Shown one piece after another: positions 26,288 through 35,034 of a stretch of 60,060 bases of DNA (the stretch's first letter is position 1; each line of letters begins with the position of its first letter). Source of the stretch: Spirochaetaceae bacterium (GTDB lineage Bacteria; Spirochaetota; Spirochaetia; Treponematales; Rectinemataceae); the NCBI GenBank assembly GCA_025355995.1, contig JANXYQ010000002.1, positions 1 to 60,060 on the forward strand. The letters run 5' to 3'. Below the pieces are notes generated by a model. It searched no databases. It was not told the origin of the DNA and saw nothing but the letters and a program-made list of their open reading frames with translations. The position numbers were made by a program, and so were the translations under genes.

Positions 26288-27739
26288 ATGAGAAAAGCCG
26301 CGATCGCGACATTATTCCTGGCGACTCTCCTGGCCGCTGGCGCCTGGGCGGCCCCGCCCCACAAGACGCTCTCGAACGGCCTCGAGGTCTTCGTCGTGGA
26401 GAACCCGGCGGTGCCGCTCGCCACGGTCTGCCTGGCGTTCCGTGGGGGCGCGAGCGCCCAGGAGCCGGAGACGGCCGGGCTCTTCCACCTCTACGAGCAC
26501 ATGCTCTTCGACGGGAACGAGAAGTACCCGACCCAGGCGGCCTTCATGGCCGCCATCAACAAGATGGGCGTCGCCAACTGGAACGGCGGGACGGGCACTC
26601 AATACATCAACTACTACATCACCGTCCCCTCCGAGAAACTCGGCGAAGGCATCGAATTCTGGTCCTGGGCGGTGAAGAAGCCAGTGTTCGACGCCGGCAA
26701 GCTCGAGCGCGAGAAGCAGGTCGTGATCAACGAGATCCGAGGCTACCACACCGATCCCAACCACATCGCCGACGAGGCCCTCGAGTCGCGGGAATTCTCG
26801 ACCTACCCCTGGCGCAAGAACATCGACGGCCCCGAGGACACCATCCAGAACGCAACCGTCGCCCAGCTCGAGGCGATCCGCGCCGGCTATTACATCCCGC
26901 GCAACACGGCCCTGCTCATCGGCGGGGCCGTAAAAGCCTCCGAGGTGTTCGCGCTCGCCGAGAAGTACTTCGGCGACTGGAAGGGCGGAGCCGCGCCAGT
27001 CATAGGGGCTACGCCCCAAGGCCCGGTCCCGGCCGGCCTTGCCCTCGTCTATCCCGACGACCAGTATTACCAGGGAATCGCCCAGGTCCAGCTGCACTGG
27101 CGAGGCCCCGACGTCCTGCGGCAGACCAAGGACACCTACACTTCCGACGTCTTCCTCTTCCTGCTCTCCTCGCCGGTCGGGCGCTTCAAGTCGGACCTCA
27201 TGAAATCCGGCCCCGGGCTCTACGACCCCGAGTACATTAGCTTCAATTACCCGACGGCGAGGGACGGCGGCGACTACCAGTTCGGCGCCTACCTGACGGT
27301 CGAGGACCCGGCCAAGGAGGGCAACGTGCTCGACCGCGCCGAGGCCCTGCGCCAGGCGCTCAAGGACGAGTTCGCCCTCATCGCCAAGGACCCGGCCGCC
27401 TATTTCGGGGCCGACCAGCTGGAGAAGGCGAAGGCCAAGCTCATCGACCAGAACCTCCTGTCCGAGGAGGTCGCGAGCTCCTTCGTCACCGACAGCCTGA
27501 CCTTCTGGTGGTCCGTCGCGACCACGGATTACTTCTTCGGCTACGAGGCCAATTGCCGCAAGGTATCCTGGGCGGATATCTCGGACCTGATCGGCCGCTA
27601 CCTCGGCTCCGCGCCCTCGGCGGCCGAGGTTCGGATCCGTTCCGACGCCTACGCCGCGGACCCCAAGGCTGTGGACCGCGAGAAGGCCCTCGGCTATGCC
27701 GAGATCGGGCCCGATAACGCGTTCTGGTGGCAGAAATGA
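26288..27739 (+). CDS. M16 zinc metalloprotease, active subunit
   Basis: A 483-residue secreted peptidase of the M16 (pitrilysin/processing peptidase) family. A signal peptide (about 1-20) is followed by the N-terminal domain with the inverted zinc motif HLYEH (about residue 72) and the distal Glu in VINEIRGYH about 75 residues later, so it should be catalytically active. The C-terminal half carries the second, non-catalytic M16 domain. The next gene encodes a partner lacking the zinc site. Substrates of such periplasmic pairs are usually peptides; none is evident here. GGAGG precedes the start. Confidence 0.92.
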   Translation: MRKAAIATLFLATLLAAGAWAAPPHKTLSNGLEVFVVENPAVPLATVCLAFRGGASAQEPETAGLFHLYEHMLFDGNEKYPTQAAFMAAINKMGVANWNGGTGTQYINYYITVPSEKLGEGIEFWSWAVKKPVFDAGKLEREKQVVINEIRGYHTDPNHIADEALESREFSTYPWRKNIDGPEDTIQNATVAQLEAIRAGYYIPRNTALLIGGAVKASEVFALAEKYFGDWKGGAAPVIGATPQGPVPAGLALVYPDDQYYQGIAQVQLHWRGPDVLRQTKDTYTSDVFLFLLSSPVGRFKSDLMKSGPGLYDPEYISFNYPTARDGGDYQFGAYLTVEDPAKEGNVLDRAEALRQALKDEFALIAKDPAAYFGADQLEKAKAKLIDQNLLSEEVASSFVTDSLTFWWSVATTDYFFGYEANCRKVSWADISDLIGRYLGSAPSAAEVRIRSDAYAADPKAVDREKALGYAEIGPDNAFWWQK

Positions 27740-27750
27740 GGAAGCCCGAA

Positions 27751-29241
27751 ATGAAAACCAAGCGAAACACGCCAATCGCGCTCGCCGCGGTCGCTCTCGG
27801 GGCCGCCTTCCTGCTCTCCTGCGCCTCCAAGCCCGCGGCGCCGGGCGCCGAGGCCTTCCCCCTCGCGGCCATGGGATCCTCCTTCGGCTCGTCCGGCCTC
27901 TCGGCTTTCGCCAAGGAAAACCTCGCCTCCTTCTCCGCCTTCACGCTCTCGAACGGTCTGCCGGTAATCGTGAAGAAGAACGCGGCCAATAGGATCCAGC
28001 ACATCTCGCTGGTCATCAGGGGCGGCTCGACCGCCGCGAGCCCGGCCACGGCGGGCTACGAGGCCCTCGCCCTCAAGGTGATGGCGCGAGGGTCCGCGAA
28101 GTACTCGTACGAGGACATTCAATCGATCCTCGACGAGACGAGCTCCGGGATGGGGAGCTCCTCGGCCTTCGACTACTCGACCTACAGCCTCACGACCCTG
28201 GACAAGTACTTCGCACGGCTCTTCCCCGTCTGGGTCGACACCCTGGTGAGTCCGAGCTTCAAGCAGGCCGACTTCGACAAGGAGCTCTCGCAGGCCAAGC
28301 TCGCCCTGCAGGCCAAGGAGCAGAACCCCTGGTCCAAGACCGGTCTCGCCATGAACGAGATACTCTTCGCGGGCCACCCCTACGCGGCCTCGCCCGACGG
28401 CAGCAAGGAATCCCTCGAGGCCGCGACCCTCGCCGGCGCGAAGGCCTGGTACGGGGACCGCGTCAACGCGAGCTCGCTCTTCGTCGTCGCCGTGGGCGAC
28501 TTCGATCCGGCGGCGCTCCGCGCCCAGCTCGAGTCGGGACTGGGGCGGCTCCCGCGCGCCGGCTCCGCCCTGCCGCCCGCCCCTCCGGCCCTGGCCGCGA
28601 CGGGCGCGGGAAGCCTCGCCAAGGTCGAGTTCCCCCAGTCCAAGGGCATGGGTTACCTCCGAGGCGATTTCGCCGCCCCAGCCCCCCGGGACGCCGATTT
28701 CATGCCGCTCAACCTCGGCATGAAGATCCTCTCCGACCTCCTGTTCAACGTCGTCCGAGACAAGTACGGCGCCGTCTACACGCCGGGCTCCTACATCCGC
28801 TCCTTCAACGCCAACTACGGCTCCATCACGCTCTTCAAGGCGAAGAGCCCGGGCAAGGCCAAGGCCTACGTCGACGAGGCCGTAGGCCTCCTCGCGGCTG
28901 GCAAGGCCGTCGCCATCGACCCCCAGGCCTCGGCCGACGGCTACGCTCCCCTGGCCGACGTGCTCGAGGCGGCGAAGGCGCAATACGTCAACGGCCTCTT
29001 CGAGAGCCAGGCCACCAACGGCGCCGTCGCCGGGCGCATCGCCCAGTCGGTGATCAACAGCGGGGACTACAGGAGCTACCTGCTCGACGTAGATAGGATC
29101 AAAGCCGTCACGGCCGACCAGATAGGCGCGGCCATCGACAAGTACCTGCTGAAGGGCAAGATATCGTGGGTGGCACTCGGCTCCGCCGACGTGCTCGTTC
29201 CCGCCCAGGAGGGCGACTTCGAGTCCTTCTCCTTGAAATAG
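27751..29241 (+). CDS. M16-like lipoprotein, inactive subunit
   Basis: The 496-residue M16-family protein begins with a lipoprotein signal (FLLSCASK, Cys about residue 22) and has the two-domain M16 layout, but the zinc motif position reads TAGYEALALKVMARG with no HxxEH. It is therefore probably the inactive half of a heterodimer with the preceding gene, and its lipid anchor would tether the complex to a membrane. Two starts are possible: 27736 (overlapping the previous stop as ATGA) and 27751, which has GAGGAAG 6 bases upstream and is preferred. It ends before a strong terminator. Confidence 0.88.
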   Translation: MKTKRNTPIALAAVALGAAFLLSCASKPAAPGAEAFPLAAMGSSFGSSGLSAFAKENLASFSAFTLSNGLPVIVKKNAANRIQHISLVIRGGSTAASPATAGYEALALKVMARGSAKYSYEDIQSILDETSSGMGSSSAFDYSTYSLTTLDKYFARLFPVWVDTLVSPSFKQADFDKELSQAKLALQAKEQNPWSKTGLAMNEILFAGHPYAASPDGSKESLEAATLAGAKAWYGDRVNASSLFVVAVGDFDPAALRAQLESGLGRLPRAGSALPPAPPALAATGAGSLAKVEFPQSKGMGYLRGDFAAPAPRDADFMPLNLGMKILSDLLFNVVRDKYGAVYTPGSYIRSFNANYGSITLFKAKSPGKAKAYVDEAVGLLAAGKAVAIDPQASADGYAPLADVLEAAKAQYVNGLFESQATNGAVAGRIAQSVINSGDYRSYLLDVDRIKAVTADQIGAAIDKYLLKGKISWVALGSADVLVPAQEGDFESFSLK

Positions 29242-29264
29242 CGGCCGTCGAAAATCGATGGAAG

Positions 29265-29298
29265 AACGTTGCGCGACGGTGTCGCGCAACGTTTTTTT
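29265..29298 (+). terminator. Strong intrinsic terminator after the M16 pair
   Basis: A perfect 13-bp stem (AACGTTGCGCGAC / GTCGCGCAACGTT) with a 3-base loop is followed by seven T. The T-run overlaps the stop codon of the convergent ThrE-like gene. Confidence 0.9.
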
Positions 29299-29770
29299 AT
29301 CGGATTGTCCGGCCGCCCCTTGGCGATCCGCGTATCCGCCTCCCTATCTTGCGCAGGGACAGGAGCCGCGACGCGGCGCCCGAGACCGCGAGGCCCACCG
29401 CTATCGCCCCGGCAGCCTGGAGGGTCGAAAAGGCCGTCGCGAGGCCGTTCCAGCTGTTGCCCCGGACGTATTCGAGCATCGTGTAGTACATGCCCCCGCC
29501 CGGGACCAGGGGAATGATGCCGCAGGCGATATAGACAGACGCGGGCCGCTTCTGGATCGCCGCCAGGAGCTCGGCCCAGATGCCGATGACCACCGCGGCG
29601 GCGCAATAGGCCGTCGCCTGCGACCCGGTGGCCGCCTGCAGCGGCGCGGCGACGGCCCAGCCGAGGGCGCCGCCGGCCGCGGCGAGGGGAACGTCGCGGC
29701 TGCGCAGGTTGAACATCGTCGCGAAGCCGGCCGTCGCCAGGCCCGCCCAGAGGGGCTCCAGGGGACCCAT
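29297..29770 (-). CDS. Threonine/serine exporter, small subunit (ThrE_2-like)
   Basis: A 157-residue membrane protein with about five helices and the ThrE_2 (DUF3815) signature around SVYIACGIIPLVPGGGMYYTM. It forms the second half of a threonine/serine exporter whose first half is the adjacent gene; in some bacteria both are one protein. It starts 2 bases after the stop of the large subunit. Its stop codon lies inside the T-run of the convergent terminator. Confidence 0.88.
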   Translation of the reverse strand: MGPLEPLWAGLATAGFATMFNLRSRDVPLAAAGGALGWAVAAPLQAATGSQATAYCAAAVVIGIWAELLAAIQKRPASVYIACGIIPLVPGGGMYYTMLEYVRGNSWNGLATAFSTLQAAGAIAVGLAVSGAASRLLSLRKIGRRIRGSPRGGRTIR

Positions 29771-29772
29771 CA

Positions 29773-30540
29773 CTAGAGCGCCCCGCCCGCGAGCCGCCAC
29801 AGCTGGTAGGCCGCGCCGGCGCCGACCGAGATCGCCGCTGCCGACATGAAGGCGTCCGCGCCCCGCGCGACCCCCGCGACGAGGTCGCCCGCGATGGTAT
29901 CGCGGATCGCGTTGGTCACCGCGATCCCCGGCACGAGGAGCATGAGGGCCCCGATGACCGTCGCGTCCGCGTTGGTCGCGAGGCCGAACCGTCGCGCGGC
30001 GAGGCAGAGGAGGGTGGTAGCGGCCCCAGCGACCAGGTTGGTGAAGAAATCGGGCATCTGCCTGCGCGCCATAACGGGCGGGAAGCGCGACACCAGGGCC
30101 CCGGTCGCCGCCGCGACGAGGGCGTCGTTCCAGGCTCCGCCGAATAGGAGCGTGAAGAAGCCCGCGCCGGCCGCGGCCGCGGCCGAGGAGGCCGCCATCC
30201 CGCGTCCCCGGAGTCCCTCGACGCGGCCCAGCTCGTCGGCGGCCGCGCGGAAATCCCTGGTTCCCGCCACGAGCGAGCGAGATATCTCCTCCACGAGGGC
30301 CACGCGCTCGAGGTGCATGACGCGCCTCTTGATCCGGCGCACGATGGAATGGACCCTGCCGTCCATGCCGACGAAGGAGATGGTCACCCCCGTCGGAGTC
30401 GCGTAGCAATCGGCCTCCGCTCCGCCGAGCGCTCCCGCGACGGCCACGGCGGTATCCTCCGCGCGGTAGGTCTCGCCGCCCGACTCGAGCATGACGCGAG
30501 CGGCGTCGGCCGCGAAGAGCAGGGCCTCCTCGGGATTCAT
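29773..30540 (-). CDS. Threonine/serine exporter, large subunit (ThrE-like)
   Basis: A 255-residue protein with a cytoplasmic N-terminal portion (about 1-115) followed by five membrane helices, matching the ThrE N-terminal family: LESGGETYRAEDT and CYATPTGVTISF at the start, MLLVPGIAVTNAIRDTIAGD late. It is predicted to export threonine or serine with the next gene's product. I chose the ATG at 30540, preceded by AAGGAAG at 7 bases, over the one 21 bases upstream. Confidence 0.9.
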   Translation of the reverse strand: MNPEEALLFAADAARVMLESGGETYRAEDTAVAVAGALGGAEADCYATPTGVTISFVGMDGRVHSIVRRIKRRVMHLERVALVEEISRSLVAGTRDFRAAADELGRVEGLRGRGMAASSAAAAAGAGFFTLLFGGAWNDALVAAATGALVSRFPPVMARRQMPDFFTNLVAGAATTLLCLAARRFGLATNADATVIGALMLLVPGIAVTNAIRDTIAGDLVAGVARGADAFMSAAAISVGAGAAYQLWRLAGGAL

Positions 30541-30609
30541 CGCGCCGCTTCCTTGGTCCATGGGCCAATCCTCGCCGCTTACGCCCGGAGAGTCAAGAAC
30601 GATATTATC

Positions 30610-30637
30610 GAACCGACGGTGCCCCGCCTCCGACTAA
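30610..30637 (+). promoter_or_regulatory. Possible ECF-type promoter before the sigma operon
   Basis: GAACC followed after 17 bases by GACTAA lies 19 bases before the start of the Spy-like gene. The GAAC -35 is typical of ECF sigma factors, so the operon may be self-activated. A weak match, read by eye only. Confidence 0.3.
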
Positions 30638-30655
30638 TAGGCATCGGAGGCGCGA

Positions 30656-31195
30656 ATGTCAGCACTGAAGCGATCCCTAGCGACGATAGGCCTTCTTCTC
30701 GCGTTCATGGCGGCGGGGCTGGCCACCGCCCATGCCCAGCAGGCGCCGGCCCAGGAAACCGCGGCGGCGGCCGGGGCACAGGCGGCCGGACCTTCGGCGG
30801 CCGGACCTTCGGCGAAGCTCGACCTGAAGGCCAAGGAGCTGGACCAGATCGAGAGGATACTCGACAAGAACGAGGACTCGATAAGCAAGGCGAGGGCCGA
30901 GATTCAGATACTACAAGCCAGGGTCACGAGGCTCCTCCTCGAGAAAGAGCCCCCGATGGATCAGATAAAAACGCTGGTGAAGGAGAGCCTCGACTGGGAA
31001 CTCCAGGTGCGGATGGGACAGATAGAGCGCCAGATAGCCATTCGAAGGGTCATCGGGGAGGAGCGCTGGGCAACTGCGATGAAGCTCATGCGCGGCCAGA
31101 TCGTCCGCGCGGGCAAAGGCATGAAGGCAGGCGCCGCGGGCAAGGAAGCTGCCCTTCTCCAGCGCGTACAGGATATCCTCTCACGGCTAAAGTAA
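30656..31195 (+). CDS. Periplasmic helical protein (Spy/CpxP/ZraP-like)
   Basis: The 179-residue exported protein has a signal peptide (about 1-27, ending AHAQQ), a Gln/Ala/Gly/Pro linker containing a 15-base tandem duplication (30781-30810, giving AAGPSAAGPS), and a long charged helical region (about 55-178) with heptad-like spacing, similar in size and style to periplasmic metal or stress sensors of the Spy/CpxP/ZraP group. The LTxxQ motif of that group is not evident. It begins an operon with an ECF sigma factor and a membrane protein, 2 bases before the sigma gene, so it probably feeds a stress signal to them. Confidence 0.7.
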   Translation: MSALKRSLATIGLLLAFMAAGLATAHAQQAPAQETAAAAGAQAAGPSAAGPSAKLDLKAKELDQIERILDKNEDSISKARAEIQILQARVTRLLLEKEPPMDQIKTLVKESLDWELQVRMGQIERQIAIRRVIGEERWATAMKLMRGQIVRAGKGMKAGAAGKEAALLQRVQDILSRLK

Positions 31196-31197
31196 GC

Positions 31198-31761
31198 ATG
31201 GGGGAGGACGAGGAGCTCGCCGCCAGGGCGGGAAGGGGCGACGAGCGGGCCTTCGAGCTCCTCGTCGCCAGGTGGTGGGACAGGATGGGCCGCTACGCCG
31301 CGGCGGCGGTGGGCGGCGACCGCGAGCTGGCGGAGGAAGCCGCCCAAGACGCCCTATCCAGGCTCTACGCAGATCTCCCCCGCTACCGAGGCGACTCTTC
31401 CTTCGGCACCTACGCGTTCAGGATTTGCAGGAACGCGGCCGTAGACGCGCTACGGCGGAGGCTGCGGGAGCGCCGCTGGTTCGCGGGGCCGGCGGAGAGG
31501 ATCCTCGAGGCGCCGAGCCCTTACCTGGGGCCGGAGGAGAGCCTCCTGCGCGAGGACGAGGTGGAGGCGATACGGCGCGCGATGTCCAGGATGCCGGAAG
31601 AGGAGCGCAGCCTCGTCTACCTCAAGGAGGTCGAGGACCTTCGCGTCGCGGATCTCTCGCGCGTCGTCGGCGTCCCCGAGGGCACTATCAAGAGCAGGCT
31701 TTCGAGGGCCCGCGGCAGGCTCCGCGCCCTGCTCGAGGAGGATGGCTATGCCGTCGACTGA
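31198..31761 (+). CDS. ECF RNA polymerase sigma factor
   Basis: The 187-residue extracytoplasmic-function sigma factor has region 2 (FELLVARWWDRMGRYA ... TYAFRICRNAAVDALRRR, about 20-95) and region 4 (MPEEERSLVYLKEVEDL ... GVPEGTIKSRLSRARGRL, about 130-180). The start at 31198 is chosen because the Spy-like gene stops 2 bases earlier. The next gene overlaps its 3' end and encodes a membrane protein in the usual anti-sigma position. Confidence 0.93.
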   Translation: MGEDEELAARAGRGDERAFELLVARWWDRMGRYAAAAVGGDRELAEEAAQDALSRLYADLPRYRGDSSFGTYAFRICRNAAVDALRRRLRERRWFAGPAERILEAPSPYLGPEESLLREDEVEAIRRAMSRMPEEERSLVYLKEVEDLRVADLSRVVGVPEGTIKSRLSRARGRLRALLEEDGYAVD

Positions 31762-32137
31762 AAGGCCGAGGATGGAGCTCAAGGCCGCCATGACCGAGAT
31801 GGCGGGCCGTTTCGCCCCCGCGTTCCCCGACATCGTCGCGGCGCGGTCGGCGGCCGCCCCGCGCCGTCGCCGCGCCTTCGTTCCCCTAGCCGCCGCCTGC
31901 CTCTGCGCGCTCGCCCTCGGCCTCGGCGCCGCGGTCCTCGGGAGGCTGGCGCCGGGCGCCGGCGAGCGGGGCTCCTCGATCGGGCTTCGCGCCCGGAACG
32001 CCCGAGCGGGCGCGGCGATGGTCCTCGGCGCCGAGGGCCCCGATTCGGGCGATCGGGCCTACGGTTTGCAGGCCGACCTCCTGGGCTATATCGAAACCCT
32101 CTGGTCGGGGGAGGCCGAGGGAGAGGGCGATATCTAG
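31748..32137 (+). CDS. Single-span membrane protein, probable anti-sigma factor
   Basis: The 129-residue protein has one membrane helix (about residues 43-66), a short N-terminal cytoplasmic part (about 40 residues) and a periplasmic tail. Place and topology fit an anti-sigma factor for the overlapping ECF gene, but the HxxxCxxC zinc motif of common anti-sigma factors is absent, so it would belong to another class. GAGGAGG lies 6 bases before the ATG at 31748, inside the sigma gene (14-base overlap). Its stop shares CTAG with the convergent MFS gene. Confidence 0.65.
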   Translation: MPSTERPRMELKAAMTEMAGRFAPAFPDIVAARSAAAPRRRRAFVPLAAACLCALALGLGAAVLGRLAPGAGERGSSIGLRARNARAGAAMVLGAEGPDSGDRAYGLQADLLGYIETLWSGEAEGEGDI

Positions 32138-33438
32138 CGAGAGCGCTTCGGGCGCAGCATCGGGCCAGTGCGCGCGACGAGGACGATGAAGAGCAGGATG
32201 CCTGCGAAGCGCCCGATGCCGCTCGCGGCGAAGACCGCCTTGTATCCGAGGGTATCGGCCATGGCCCCGCCGATCAGGGGACCGAGGATCGCGCTCGAGG
32301 TTACGAGGGTCTGGTAGATGGCTGTCGCCTCGGGCCTGTGGTCGTTCGGCGTGAGCTTGAGCAGGATGTTGAAGCTGGACAGGTTGTAGCCGGCCCAGAG
32401 GAGCCCGGACGCGATATTGATAAATACGACCTGTCCCGCCGAGGCGACGAAAAGCCAGGACAGGGGCAGGAGGGGAACGAGGAGGCCCGTCAGTACCTGG
32501 ACGAATATGTCGCCCCTCTTGTCTGTGATGCGCCCGAACGCCAGTTGCCCGAACAGCGTCGAGACCGAGGCGACAGCCGTCAGGAGACCGACCGTCGCCG
32601 CGCTAGCCCCCAGAGAGCTCACGAGATAGACGTTGAAGAACGGGGCCGATACCTGGAGGGCCGTGTTCCAGACGAAGGCGCTCGCGGCGAAGCCCGCGAA
32701 GCGCCGGTCGGAAAGCAGGGATCGAAGGGGAAAGCCCTTGGGCTTGATCGACGATTCCTCCGAGACCGAGGAGTCGGGGATCCGCGCGAAGCTCGCCGTC
32801 GCCAGCATCCCCGCGGCGAAGGACAGGAAGAAGATCGCCTGGTAGCCGAGCTGGGGAAAGGCGGCGATGCCGGTGAGGGATTTCACGACCCGCCCGGCCA
32901 GCGGCGCGGCGATTATGGACGCGGCGATGATCGCCACGTTCCGCTTTCCGAAATATCTTCCCCGCGAGGTCGCGGGCACCAGGTCGGCGACCATCGAGGT
33001 CCAGGCGGGGTTGCAGAAATTCCCCATGACCGCGCGAAGCGCGTTGAGGCAGACGAGGCAGACGACGGCCGTGGCGGAATCGCCCGCGACCAGGGGAACC
33101 AGCGAGATGGCGAGGAGTCCGAAGCGGCCGATCCCGCCGCCCGTGAAGACCACGAGGCGCTTGCGCGAGCGCACGCGCGATATCGCCATGGCGCCGGGGA
33201 TGATCGCCACGGAGGCGCAGAGGTTGGCGATGGAAGTGTTGAGCCCGATGATGCCGTTGGAGACCCCGTACGAGAGGAGGAAAAGCTCGAGGAAGCCCGC
33301 GACGAGATTGTCGGAGAGGCTGGAGAACAGGCCGTCCAGATAGAAGAACCTGAGACCGGCGACGCGCTGCGCGCCCAGCTCGCCGGTAGCCCTGGTGATT
33401 CCCGCGTCTAGATGGGAGAAGACCGACATTTCCGCCAT
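32134..33438 (-). CDS. Major facilitator superfamily transporter
   Basis: A 434-residue permease with about 12 membrane helices. MFS loop features are present: ISRVRSRKR after helix 2 and RITDKRGD between helices 8 and 9, the latter resembling motif A. The substrate is unknown; sugar or drug efflux types look similar. I chose the ATG at 33438 (MAEMSV); the longer reading needs a TTG start. The ribosome site is weak. Confidence 0.88.
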   Translation of the reverse strand: MAEMSVFSHLDAGITRATGELGAQRVAGLRFFYLDGLFSSLSDNLVAGFLELFLLSYGVSNGIIGLNTSIANLCASVAIIPGAMAISRVRSRKRLVVFTGGGIGRFGLLAISLVPLVAGDSATAVVCLVCLNALRAVMGNFCNPAWTSMVADLVPATSRGRYFGKRNVAIIAASIIAAPLAGRVVKSLTGIAAFPQLGYQAIFFLSFAAGMLATASFARIPDSSVSEESSIKPKGFPLRSLLSDRRFAGFAASAFVWNTALQVSAPFFNVYLVSSLGASAATVGLLTAVASVSTLFGQLAFGRITDKRGDIFVQVLTGLLVPLLPLSWLFVASAGQVVFINIASGLLWAGYNLSSFNILLKLTPNDHRPEATAIYQTLVTSSAILGPLIGGAMADTLGYKAVFAASGIGRFAGILLFIVLVARTGPMLRPKRSR

Positions 33439-33519
33439 TATGTCCGCCCCGCCGATCGTGATCAAGCGGAGGCTCGAGCCGGCATTGACGCGACGAGCCG
33501 CATCCGTGAGAATTGGCCC

Positions 33520-34197
33520 ATGAAACGAATACTGCCCCTGGTTATCCTCGCCGCGGTCTCATTCGTCCTTTCGCCGGGCTGCGCGCCCAAGAAGGCGGCC
33601 TCCGCGCCGCCTGCGGCCGCGGCCCAGTCCCCGGCGCGGGGCGCGGTCGTCTTCTTCGAGGGCGGGGTCAAGGTCGACGGCGCGGCTCCGGAGATCGGCA
33701 GAGAGCTCGGTGCCAAGGTCCTGGTCGAGACCGGGCCGGGAGCCTCCTGCGAGATAGTCTTCGACGGCAAGAACGCGATCCGCGTCAGCCAGAACGCGGT
33801 CGCGGCCCTGGATTTCTCAGGCATCGTCAAGGAAGTCTCCCTCAAGAAGGGGGGCCTCACCTCGGTGCTGAGGAAGCTGGGCAAGATCGCGGACTCCGAT
33901 TCCTTCCGCGTCGTGACCGGGACGGCCATCGCGGGCGTCCGCGGCACCTCCTTCTGCGTGTGGGCGGACGATTCGACCGCCTACGTCTGCGCCTGCAACG
34001 GGACGGTCAGGACGATCGACGCCAAGGGCGGCAACGACCAGGTCCTGAGCGCCGCCCACCACCTCGCGCGGGAATACTCGAAAAAGGGCGATTCGATCGG
34101 CATTTCCCCCGCCGGGATCGAGCACCACAGCGACGCCTCGGTCGAGTCCCTGGCGGCGCGCATCGGGGAGAGGCTGGATTGGACCAAGGAGGACTGA
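33520..34197 (+). CDS. FecR-domain lipoprotein
   Basis: A 225-residue lipoprotein (lipobox SPGC about residue 21). Residues about 40-180 form a FecR domain: GARVLVETGPGASCEIVF-like strand repeats and the hallmark RVVTGTAIAGVRGTSF. FecR proteins often sense or bind sugars or iron complexes; spirochaete genomes carry stand-alone lipoproteins of this type with no cognate sigma factor next to them. It ends 45 bases before motA, and a hairpin spans its stop codon. Confidence 0.85.
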   Translation: MKRILPLVILAAVSFVLSPGCAPKKAASAPPAAAAQSPARGAVVFFEGGVKVDGAAPEIGRELGAKVLVETGPGASCEIVFDGKNAIRVSQNAVAALDFSGIVKEVSLKKGGLTSVLRKLGKIADSDSFRVVTGTAIAGVRGTSFCVWADDSTAYVCACNGTVRTIDAKGGNDQVLSAAHHLAREYSKKGDSIGISPAGIEHHSDASVESLAARIGERLDWTKED

Positions 34198-34207
34198 GAG
34201 TCCTCCT
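34187..34207 (+). other. Hairpin over the fecR-like stop codon
   Basis: A perfect 9-bp stem (AGGAGGACT / AGTCCTCCT) with a 3-base loop GAG encloses the TGA stop. The left arm contains a perfect ribosome-site-like AGGAGG, which the right arm pairs with. It may limit read-through from fecR into motAB. Confidence 0.6.
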
Positions 34208-34242
34208 AATGCCGGGCCCTTTTTATGCCGAGGTAGTATTCA

Positions 34243-35031
34243 ATGAACCTCGCAACAGTCATCGGTATACCGTTAGGGCTCACCCTCCTCATCGCGGCCT
34301 TCATCTACGAGGGCGGCAACCCGGCGGACCTAATCCTGCCCTCGCCGATCGTAATCATATTCGGCGGCACCTTCAGCGCCCTCCTCGTGGCTTTCGACCT
34401 TCCCGACGTCCTCTCCATCCCCAAGCTCATCGGCATGGCGATGCGGATGCCCCCGACCAAGGAAAAGGACCTGGCCCTGCGCTTCGTCGCCCTGGCCGAG
34501 AAATCGCGCCGCGACGGCCTCCTATCCCTCGAGGAGGACATGCAGGGCCTCGACCCCAAGGAAGACCCCCTGCTCAAGAAGGGCCTGCGCTACGTCATCG
34601 ACGGCACCGATTCCGACGCCCTGCGCGAGCTCCTCGAGAACGACGTCGCGATCTTCGAGAAGCACCGCAAGCACCAGGCCGAGATCTTCGAGTCCGCCGG
34701 CGGATTCTCGCCGACGATGGGCATCATCGGGACCGTCCTCGGCCTCATCATAGTATTGAAGAACCTCTCCGAGCCGGATAAGCTCGGAGGGTCGATAGCC
34801 GTAGCCTTCATCGCCACCCTGCTGGGCATCATGATGGCCAACCTCGTCTGGCTGCCCCTGGCCACCAAGCTCAAGGGCGTTCTCGCCAAGGAGAAGAACA
34901 CGAAGGAGATGATCATCGCCGGCGTGCTCGCGATCCAGCAGGGCGAGAGCCCGAAGCTCGTAGGCGACAAGCTGGCCGCCTTCGTATCGGAGAAGGAGAA
35001 GGCGGCGCTCGAGTCCTTCAACGAGGAATAG
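34243..35031 (+). CDS. motA: Flagellar stator protein MotA
   Basis: The 262-residue inner-membrane protein has four helices: two near the N-terminus (about 4-50) and two late (about 150-205), with the large cytoplasmic loop between. The conserved GGFSPTMGIIGTVLGLI and the charged segment (about 70-110, with Arg and Glu that touch FliG) match MotA. With MotB it forms the ion channel that turns the flagellum. It is followed by motB after 3 bases. Confidence 0.95.
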   Translation: MNLATVIGIPLGLTLLIAAFIYEGGNPADLILPSPIVIIFGGTFSALLVAFDLPDVLSIPKLIGMAMRMPPTKEKDLALRFVALAEKSRRDGLLSLEEDMQGLDPKEDPLLKKGLRYVIDGTDSDALRELLENDVAIFEKHRKHQAEIFESAGGFSPTMGIIGTVLGLIIVLKNLSEPDKLGGSIAVAFIATLLGIMMANLVWLPLATKLKGVLAKEKNTKEMIIAGVLAIQQGESPKLVGDKLAAFVSEKEKAALESFNEE

Positions 35032-35034
35032 CCG

